This document shows positions 15,276-20,143 of a stretch of DNA of 20,143 nt, piece by piece. The notes under the pieces were generated by a model. It had not been told where the DNA came from. It made no database searches and saw only the letters and a program-made list of their open reading frames with translations. The translations under genes were made by a program, and so were the position numbers. Each line of letters opens with the position of its first letter. The stretch's first letter is position 1. Where the stretch lies: NCBI GenBank assembly GCA_003545625.1, contig DODH01000314.1, positions 1 through 20,143 of the forward strand. The letters run 5' to 3'. This DNA is from Nitrospina sp. GTDB lineage: Bacteria; Nitrospinota; Nitrospinia; Nitrospinales; VA-1.

Positions 15276-16244
15276 TCAGGCCACTGCAAAGTTTTTCAGG
15301 CTTTCCTCCAGCCTCTGGGAATTCAAGTTTTGGCCGATGAACACCATTTTGTTAAGAGGAGCAATTGATCCCCAAGGTTTATCGAACTGGCCTTCAAACA
15401 TCATGTAAACACTTTGAAAAAGGTATCGCTCTGAAGAACCTTCAACATTCAAAATTCCCTTAGCCCTAAAGACATTCATACCCTCCTGAATCAGGAGCAT
15501 TTGGAGCCACAAGTTCAAACGGGCCGGGTCGACATGACCCGGAAAAGACAGCGAGACCGAAGAAATTGTCTCGTCAGTTTCGTGGCGGTGCGTGTCGAAG
15601 GTGATAGTCTCCAATGCGGTTTTTAAATCAAATCCACCAATACCTAAAATTTGATCCAAATCAATTACCGCGTTGGTGGTTGTGCAGACTTTTGCTGTGG
15701 GATTAATCTGATACATCTGTTGCTCCAGCTTTTCCATTTCTGCCTCGGTTACCAGGTCAGCCTTGTTCAAAAGAATCACGTTGGCAAAAGCGATTTGTTC
15801 CCAGATGACTTCTTGCTCATTCAAGTTGTTCGAGATATGTTTTGCATCAACCAGCGTAACAATTCCATCCAGGAATAAGGATTTGGAAATTTCGTCTTCA
15901 ATCAGAAAGGCTTGGGCGATCGGGCCGGAACTGGCAAGACCGGTGCTTTCAATTAAAATATAATCAAATTTTTGCTGTCGCTCTAAAAGCCGGTTTAAGG
16001 TTTCAATCAGATCGCCGCGGATGGAGCAACATATGCAACCGTTGCTCATTTCAAATATATCCTCATCAGCTCCGATAATAAATTCAGAATCAATGCCTAT
16101 TTCTCCAAATTCATTTTCGATTACCGCGATTCGTTTTTCATGATTTTGTTTTAGAATATAATTTAGGAGTGTAGTTTTTCCGGAACCCAGAAAACCGGCA
16201 AGAAGTGTCACCGGAAGTTGGTTGAAGTTTTCTGAAGAATTCAT
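15276..16244 (-). CDS. CobW/P47K-family GTP-binding metallochaperone
   Basis: A 322-residue G3E-family GTPase. Walker A GFLGSGKTT at 17-25, the metal-binding CICC at 70-73 followed by SIRGDL, ESTG at 99-102, and NKAD at 160-163 are all present. The C-terminal CobW_C domain holds RAKGIL and SVYMMFEG. Family members insert or deliver zinc, cobalt or nickel. The nearest known roles are ZNG1/YeiR/YjiA-like zinc transfer or cobalamin-related metal handling. The presence of a cobalamin-type radical SAM enzyme and QueG nearby makes a cobalt role imaginable, but nothing in the sequence decides it. No Zur-like operator was recognised upstream. Confidence 0.92.
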   Translation of the reverse strand: MNSSENFNQLPVTLLAGFLGSGKTTLLNYILKQNHEKRIAVIENEFGEIGIDSEFIIGADEDIFEMSNGCICCSIRGDLIETLNRLLERQQKFDYILIESTGLASSGPIAQAFLIEDEISKSLFLDGIVTLVDAKHISNNLNEQEVIWEQIAFANVILLNKADLVTEAEMEKLEQQMYQINPTAKVCTTTNAVIDLDQILGIGGFDLKTALETITFDTHRHETDETISSVSLSFPGHVDPARLNLWLQMLLIQEGMNVFRAKGILNVEGSSERYLFQSVYMMFEGQFDKPWGSIAPLNKMVFIGQNLNSQRLEESLKNFAVA

Positions 16245-16279
16245 AATGTTTCCGCTTTTGACAGAAGGGATTTGTCAAT

Positions 16280-16298
16280 TAGCCTACCTGATAGGCTA
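16280..16298. promoter_or_regulatory. Perfect 7-bp inverted repeat in the divergent cobW spacer
   Basis: TAGCCTA-CCTGA-TAGGCTA is a perfect palindrome with a 5-bp spacer, lying between the CobW-type gene (minus) and the small membrane protein gene (plus). A TTGTCA (16272-16277) and a TATTAT (16297-16302) with a 19-bp gap bracket it, so it could be an operator over a plus-strand promoter or only a small hairpin. Confidence 0.3.
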
Positions 16299-16369
16299 TT
16301 ATAGCACTGGAGAGGGGTTTAATTCTAAAAACCCCCAATAAGGGCTAGAAACAATTTTGGGAACCTTTT

Positions 16370-16813
16370 ATGAAGCATTTTGAAAAATTATATGTATGGG
16401 CCGCCTTGGGTATAATAGTTGTTCTACCCTTCTTGTATATGGATTACGGATCCAAGGAATATCCTGAATTGAACAAGGCGATCTGTGTCGTGCGTTATAT
16501 GTCGGCCGAGCGTCAGTTGCAACGTTCCGCATTCCGGTTCACTTACCCTGAGGGGCGCCCGGAGCAGTTTGTCGAATGGATGTTCTCTCCGATAGGCTCG
16601 GCGATATGGCCACCTGTTGCAGGAGGAGGGGAGTTTAGTCAGGAGGCGGAAAAAATGATTCAAAAGACGGGGATTCCTTTTCTTCCTTCAGGCGTTTCTT
16701 TGGTTTCCAATAAGCCTGATATGGACAGGGGCCAGCAAGTGGTGGTGCGTGGCGATGATGAACGTCAGATGATGGTTGTGGAGGGCTACCTCGATCCGCA
16801 AGAGACCCTGTGA
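16370..16813 (+). CDS. Small membrane-anchored protein of unknown function
   Basis: A 147-residue protein with one N-terminal membrane segment (residues 8-24, AALGIIVVLPFLY) and an otherwise polar body, probably a periplasmic domain held by an uncleaved anchor. I recognise no family. ATG 16370 is preceded by a weak GGGAA. The last few codons and the stop lie on the opposite side of a junction with a truncated flavoprotein gene that runs head-on from the right, so the C-terminus may have been changed by that rearrangement. Codon use looks ordinary. Confidence 0.65.
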   Translation: MKHFEKLYVWAALGIIVVLPFLYMDYGSKEYPELNKAICVVRYMSAERQLQRSAFRFTYPEGRPEQFVEWMFSPIGSAIWPPVAGGGEFSQEAEKMIQKTGIPFLPSGVSLVSNKPDMDRGQQVVVRGDDERQMMVVEGYLDPQETL

Positions 16814-16975
16814 ATTAGCAGTGGAAATAAAAACAAATTCCTGCTCCACAATAAACCGGCTCATTTCCGGATTGAGGTGATTGAGCAATTGGGTATTGTA
16901 AAAGGCTAAAGCACGATTTTCGGTTTTGAATTTTTTTTGCAGGTTATGCTCACCTTTTGATCCAGGTCTCTTCAT
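16805..16975 (-). pseudogene. N-terminal remnant of a pyridoxamine-phosphate-oxidase-like flavoprotein
   Basis: ATG 16975 begins a frame whose first 55-57 residues fit the PPOX-type FMN-binding family: KRPGSKGEHNLQKKF, RALAFYNTQLLNHLN, then MSRFIVEQEFVFISTANSQG, the first strand of the split barrel. Full-length relatives continue with a CDCSFRAGP-like segment and run to about 200 residues. Here that is missing: beyond about 16805 the frame is just the antisense of the plus-strand gene and ends at 16688. It starts 10 bp after the radical SAM gene on the same strand, so it was probably the second gene of that operon before a deletion or rearrangement. Confidence 0.65.
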
Positions 16976-16985
16976 AGTGTTGAGT

Positions 16986-18827
16986 TTAAAGATTTGAGTT
17001 ATGCGGAAGCGCCAGGTTCAGGTATTTGCCGCGCTCTCCGTAAAGGAAGCCTTTTTCTTCAAGGAATGCGATGGTATTTTCTGTCAGGCCATCTTCCGGT
17101 TCTTGCCCAATTTTTTCCCGGAGATGTTCGCGAATGTGTTCCAGAGATTTGGGTGCTTCGTTACAGAAAATGAATGCCCAAGCATGCGGTCCTTCCAACC
17201 GGGTTTTGATGGATTCCAGTGACCTATCGTCATAAACAGTTACGAAATCCATTGACTTGGTAAAAATCAGAAAAGGTAACTGTTCCGACTGGTGCCTTTG
17301 TTTCCATTCTTCAGCTGTTTTAAATAACTCCCGCTTCAGTTGCGGGTCAATGTGGTTGTTGGTTTCAAATTCAAAATCATAAGAGATTTTTAAATGGTCG
17401 ATATCGGGGTGGTCATAAACATAAGGGTAGGCTTCCCCTGGTGCCGTGATTTTTATTCCATATTCTTCCGGTCGTCTGAAATAGGGGCTGAACCTTTCGA
17501 GCCACAAGTTGCCGACGCACTCGGGCGGTGGCAGGTGGAACAGTAATTTGATCAAGTCAATTTGCTGTCGATAATCGTCATCGGTCTCGCCGGGAAACCC
17601 GATCAGGATATTCCAGTTGATTTCAATGCCATAATACATAGCCCATTTCATACAGAGAATATTCTGCATGGGCCGGACGCCCTTATCCATTTCCTGCAAT
17701 TGATTCAGGCTGAAACTTTCAATTCCCGGCTGAATCACTTTTGCTCCGCCCTGCGCCAGAGTCTTGATTTGTTTTTTAGTCAGGTTGCTTTTGACTTCTA
17801 TAAAAAAATGCAGGTCATAGTTGTTTTCAGCCAGTTCGCCAAAAACCCCATCGATATATTTCATTTCCAGGATGTTATCGACCAGTCGAAAGCGAAAGGA
17901 ATCGTATTTTTTTGAAAGCTGAGCAAGGTCGGTGTGAACTTGCTTGATGGACTTGGCCCGAAACTTCATAGTGCTGGCGTTCAAGCCACAAAAAGTACAG
18001 TGATGTTTCTCCCCCCACCAGCAACCCCGAGCCGTTTCATAAAGGATTACCGGGTTTTCCAGTAAAGAAGATTGAGGGTCGATCTCTCGCAACTGGTCGA
18101 AAAAATCATCATAATCGGGAGCCGCGTAATCCTGAAAGTTGCCGAACATGGCTTCCGGCTCGTCATAAAGCACTTCCCCGTCACAGCGGTGAACCACGCC
18201 CTGGGGAACGGGCCCTCCCTGTTCGAGGTATTTGACCAACTGCGGCAATATGCCTTCGGCTTCCCCAGGCACCACGTAATCAATCCACGGGAATACGCGA
18301 AAATATTCCAATCCCATATCGGATTCAAAATTGGACCCGCCAAACAGGATTTTCACATGTGGATATTTTTCCTTGATCAATTTAGCAAGGGTCAGGCTGG
18401 CGACGTTTTGATTGAATGTCGAGGAAAAGCCTACGATATCAAAGGCTCCCCAGTCGCAGGCATCCCGGGACCATTGAAGAAATTCGGGAACCATTTTGGT
18501 TTTTACATCCAGCAGGTACTCCTTGGGGCGCTCAATGGAACGGCAAACATCTTCAATATGCGGGGCGAAATGGTCCATATAGTCCTGATTCCTGGCATTG
18601 TTCCCAAATAGGGGATGCGAAAATAGCCACTCGCCAATCAGGAACCTTTTTTCACAGAGTTGGTTGTAAACAGGCAAGCCTAGTTGATGCGCAAAATGAA
18701 GGTTCAGGTAGTGGCTTTTTACCTCACAACCGTGGGTTTTCAGCAAGGTCGAGAGTGTTCCCAATTGGATGGACGGGTATATATGAAACCCGAAGGGCAT
18801 ATTGATCAATGCGATTTTCAAAGGCAT
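16986..18827 (-). CDS. B12-binding radical SAM protein, RiPP-maturation C-methyltransferase type
   Basis: A 613-residue enzyme. Residues 1 to about 215 form a cobalamin-binding Rossmann-type domain (IQLGTLSTLLKTHGCEV; ILFGGSNFESDMG; VPGEAEGILPQLV). The radical SAM core follows, with ETARGCWWGEKHHCTFCGLN (264-283) supplying Cys269, Cys277 and Cys280 in a CX7CX2C arrangement. That GCWWG-x(4)-CTFCGLN signature is the one I know from 'RiPP maturation radical SAM protein 1' (TIGR03975), enzymes that C-methylate ribosomal peptides. QPGIESFS and NILIGFPGE are also typical. ATG 18827 lacks a good Shine-Dalgarno. No obvious precursor peptide gene, protease or transporter sits nearby; downstream is only the flavoprotein remnant. 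The methylated substrate is unknown. Confidence 0.9.
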   Translation of the reverse strand: MPLKIALINMPFGFHIYPSIQLGTLSTLLKTHGCEVKSHYLNLHFAHQLGLPVYNQLCEKRFLIGEWLFSHPLFGNNARNQDYMDHFAPHIEDVCRSIERPKEYLLDVKTKMVPEFLQWSRDACDWGAFDIVGFSSTFNQNVASLTLAKLIKEKYPHVKILFGGSNFESDMGLEYFRVFPWIDYVVPGEAEGILPQLVKYLEQGGPVPQGVVHRCDGEVLYDEPEAMFGNFQDYAAPDYDDFFDQLREIDPQSSLLENPVILYETARGCWWGEKHHCTFCGLNASTMKFRAKSIKQVHTDLAQLSKKYDSFRFRLVDNILEMKYIDGVFGELAENNYDLHFFIEVKSNLTKKQIKTLAQGGAKVIQPGIESFSLNQLQEMDKGVRPMQNILCMKWAMYYGIEINWNILIGFPGETDDDYRQQIDLIKLLFHLPPPECVGNLWLERFSPYFRRPEEYGIKITAPGEAYPYVYDHPDIDHLKISYDFEFETNNHIDPQLKRELFKTAEEWKQRHQSEQLPFLIFTKSMDFVTVYDDRSLESIKTRLEGPHAWAFIFCNEAPKSLEHIREHLREKIGQEPEDGLTENTIAFLEEKGFLYGERGKYLNLALPHNSNL

Positions 18828-18866
18828 GGTGCTATTGTATCAATAACAAGGTGTTGATCCATCATA

Positions 18867-18911
18867 AAAATCAGATTAGGAAGCACAATGATTGCCTGAT
18901 CTGATTTTTAT
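18867..18911. terminator. Bidirectional Rho-independent terminator
   Basis: AAAATCAGATTAGG (18867-18880) pairs with CCTGATCTGATTTT (18895-18908), 13 of 14 positions plus one G-T wobble, around a 14-base loop. The stem carries A and T runs on its flanks, so either strand ends in a U tract. It separates the radical SAM gene from the small-protein gene to its right. Confidence 0.75.
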
Positions 18912-19003
18912 GTCCCTGTAGTTGGCTCGTGAAAAATGGTGTTTGTGGCAGAATTGGTGTGCAGATTGAGACGGAGGTGGATAAAGCGGGATAAAACAGT
19001 GCC

Positions 19004-19045
19004 GGGGCTTTTTCGCTTACTGGAATCTATGCGAAAATAAGCCCC
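19004..19045 (-). terminator. Stem-loop downstream of the 59-aa gene
   Basis: GGGGCTTTTTCGC (19004-19016) and GCGAAAATAAGCCCC (19031-19045) are inverted repeats with a two-base bulge and a 14-base loop. It begins 16 bp past the stop of the small gene. No U tract follows on the minus strand, so it may be a 3'-end stabilising hairpin or an imperfect terminator. The 18912-19003 stretch on its left holds nothing I can support. Confidence 0.45.
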
Positions 19046-19060
19046 AGACCTCAAGAGTTA

Positions 19061-19240
19061 TTATGCTTGAGCGGACTTGAGATCCTTGTCCAATACTTTG
19101 ACAGAAGGTTTTGCCTTACGTCCCTTCTTGATATATAAGGAGGGAGAATTGATTTGCTGGTCAGATCTTTTGGTTAGGGCTTTAACGGAAATTACTTTTT
19201 TCAACTTTCCTGAACTATCATAAACTTTCACTTCATGCAT
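19061..19240 (-). CDS. Conserved-looking small basic protein, 59 aa
   Basis: ATG 19240 follows an AGGG with 7 bp spacing and opens a 59-residue frame ending at TAA 19061-19063. The start MHEVKVYDSSGKLKKVISVK predicts a beta hairpin. The rest is Lys-rich (SLYIKKGRKAKPSVKVLDKD) with no Cys, no hydrophobic segment and no signal peptide. Good ribosome-binding site, sensible codons, and flanking hairpins on both sides (19296-19318 upstream, 19004-19045 downstream) argue that it is real. Function not recognised. It lies between the cold-shock gene and the radical SAM gene. It does not look like a typical RiPP precursor, lacking a Gly/Cys/Ser-rich core. Confidence 0.7.
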   Translation of the reverse strand: MHEVKVYDSSGKLKKVISVKALTKRSDQQINSPSLYIKKGRKAKPSVKVLDKDLKSAQA

Positions 19241-19295
19241 TAATTGCCCTCATTTCAATAGATCGCGTGCGCGACGGGTTAGTGGTCAAACTCAA

Positions 19296-19318
19296 CCGGC
19301 AGAGTAAAACTCTGCCGG
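19296..19318 (-). terminator. Perfect 10-bp hairpin after the cold-shock gene
   Basis: CCGGCAGAGT-AAA-ACTCTGCCGG is a perfect 10-bp stem with a three-base loop, 22 bp beyond the stop of the cold-shock gene. On the minus strand it is followed by TTGAGTTTGACC, a weak U tract. Likely the terminator of the cold-shock transcript. Confidence 0.65.
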
Positions 19319-19339
19319 AGAACGACATTTTAGACTATT

Positions 19340-19540
19340 TTATTTAGGAATAACTTTTGAGGCCTGTGGCCCTTTTTGACCCATGGTCTTTTCAAATTCC
19401 ACGGCCTGGCCTTCGTGGAGAGTTTTGAAGCCATCGCTTTGGATTTCTGAAAAATGAACAAAACAATCTTCCCCATCATCGGATTCGATAAAACCATAAC
19501 CTTTGCTTTCGTTAAACCACTTTACTTTTCCTTGAGCCAT
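19340..19540 (-). CDS. Cold-shock protein, CspA family
   Basis: A 66-residue single-stranded nucleic-acid-binding protein. The whole cold-shock domain is visible: [20 protein letters not shown] with RNP1 (KGYGFI) and RNP2 (DCFVHFSEI), and the end [10 protein letters not shown]. It acts as an RNA chaperone in the cytoplasm. AGGAG lies 10 bp upstream of the ATG. The stop of a tentative upstream frame (TAG at 19542-19544) is one base away, giving a TAG-C-ATG arrangement. A possible promoter lies about 490 bp upstream, so the transcript could have a long leader, as cold-induced csp mRNAs often do. Confidence 0.95.
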   Translation of the reverse strand: MAQGKVKWFNESKGYGFIESDDGEDCFVHFSEIQSDGFKTLHEGQAVEFEKTMGQKGPQASKVIPK

Positions 19541-19541
19541 G

Positions 19542-19799
19542 CTAGATACTCTCCTGCGAATTAGCGGGAACCTTTTTTCTGACCCGGCAACCAGAGTTTC
19601 CCGAATTTAAATTAAGGTTGGCATTTTGGCCTTGTTCGGTGCAAAAAAAACCATCCAAGGTTGCACTTAGACGGTTGGGACAATAAAACCCATAAATTTG
19701 CGATCCGATTTCATTCAGACGATTTTCAACAAAAAAACAATCATCAATTTGCCAACCCTTCTTATGGCCAATAGTAGCATAGAGTCTGTCAGAACCCAA
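19542..19799 (-). CDS. Tentative hypothetical protein in the csp leader
   Basis: A frame of 85 codons from a TTG at 19799; it is open another 30 codons upstream (to about 19889) without any ATG or GTG. The predicted protein has segments such as [19 protein letters not shown] and a late Cys-containing GCRVRKK, no membrane helix and no recognised family. No Shine-Dalgarno precedes the TTG. It ends one base before the cold-shock ATG and contains that gene's ribosome-binding site, which would allow translational coupling. The alternative is that this is only untranslated leader RNA or a decayed gene that lost its start. Confidence 0.3.
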   Translation of the reverse strand: MGSDRLYATIGHKKGWQIDDCFFVENRLNEIGSQIYGFYCPNRLSATLDGFFCTEQGQNANLNLNSGNSGCRVRKKVPANSQESI

Positions 19800-20029
19800 C
19801 TTATTTAGCTTGGATTTATGCTTCCTGACGGTACCGGCAGAACTCAGTTTATTGATTGTTCGGGCTCTATCGCGGATGGATTTATGTAACTATTTGTTTT
19901 CTTATCGAGTATCTAAATTTTATGAGTTTCGGCCATCGTTTTGTGATATTGGAGAGCCAAATAAAAAATAGATATTTCCAAAAAACCGCATTTCACAGGA
20001 GGGAAAAATGGGGAACTTTTCGCTAGATA

Positions 20030-20057
20030 AGTATACTATTATATAAATTCTTCTCAA
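20030..20057 (-). promoter_or_regulatory. Putative sigma-70 promoter reading toward the csp gene
   Basis: On the minus strand TTGAGA (20057-20052) and TATACT (20035-20030) are 16 bp apart, with a second TATAAT hexamer inside the spacer. It lies right at the 3' end of the gene entering from the right edge. If used, the csp leader would be about 485 nt. By-eye call only. Confidence 0.35.
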
Positions 20058-20143
20058 GCTTCTTCCCCGTTTGGCAACTGAATTTCTCCTAGTGCACCAA
20101 AAGGAAAAGCCCATGCAACCCAGAATAAACTCCCAAAAGACTT
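20054..20143 (-). CDS. 3' end of an unidentified gene (C-terminal 29 residues)
   Basis: From the right edge the minus strand reads an open frame with SLFWVAWAFPFGALGEIQLP and then NGEEA before TGA at 20054-20056. The aromatic and hydrophobic start followed by an acidic end looks like the tail of a membrane or envelope protein. Too short to assign. A competing frame on the same strand (ATG 20114 to 19920) has a less protein-like composition and I regard it as spurious. Confidence 0.4.
   Translation of the reverse strand, partial: KSFGSLFWVAWAFPFGALGEIQLPNGEEA

Noticed and set aside
18936..19040. 34-codon basic plus-strand ORF (MVFVAELVCRLRRR...) right of the bidirectional terminator
   Set aside because: No ribosome-binding site, and its end lies within the stem-loop that belongs to the minus-strand small gene; composition fits a chance frame.

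Overview
This is a 20.1 kb stretch of bacterial chromosome with dense, mostly single-copy housekeeping and accessory genes on both strands. It has no rRNA, tRNA, CRISPR array or complete mobile element. The gene set is heme synthesis, queuosine synthesis, tRNA wobble methylation, a PcrA/UvrD helicase, HflX, and a cobalamin-type radical SAM enzyme of the RiPP-maturation kind. With moderate GC and many hydrophobic or TPR proteins, this suggests a free-living, probably marine Gram-negative bacterium. My best guess is Nitrospinota or a neighbouring deltaproteobacteria-like lineage. That is a memory-based inference from protein style and cannot be proved from the window.

Left part (1-9.7 kb): a minus-strand block runs histone-deacetylase-like amidohydrolase, then a Gx/HepS-I type membrane protein, then the start of a DUF5989 small protein cut by the window edge. 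Divergent from it, the plus strand carries queG, a GT-C-type membrane glycosyltransferase fused to TPRs, then hemE, hemH (overlapping by 8 nt) and pcrA/uvrD. hemE has a plausible sigma-70 promoter. Its leader contains one copy of a degenerate intergenic repeat whose second copy lies in the HDAC/queG spacer.

Middle (9.7-13.1 kb): hflX on the minus strand is preceded by two adjacent minus-strand genes that are both frameshifted: a cyclic-nucleotide-binding-domain protein with an extra base in a G5 run, and a secreted coiled-coil small protein with a base missing. Both can be restored by one-base corrections. The plus strand then carries a STAS-like (DUF4325) protein and a small TPR protein. The 5' end of the TPR gene is part of a roughly 62-bp tandem repeat of 2.5 copies that duplicated its translation start region.

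Right part (13.1-20.1 kb): trmL (minus); a CBS-domain protein with a CPXCG zinc-ribbon protein (plus); a CobW/P47K GTPase with a pentapeptide-repeat protein (minus); and a small membrane-anchored protein of unknown function (plus). Then comes a 613-aa B12-binding radical SAM protein followed by only the first 55-57 residues of a pyridoxamine-phosphate-oxidase-like flavoprotein, cut by a rearrangement junction. Further right are a bidirectional terminator, a 59-aa basic small protein, a cold-shock protein with a long leader holding a tentative ORF, and the 3' end of an unidentified gene.

I see no complete, obviously new multi-gene system. The points most worth a second look are the orphan RiPP-type radical SAM locus with its truncated partner, the cluster of frameshifts at 11.1-12.1 kb, the 62-bp tandem duplication over a gene start, the dispersed intergenic repeat, and the csp leader region.
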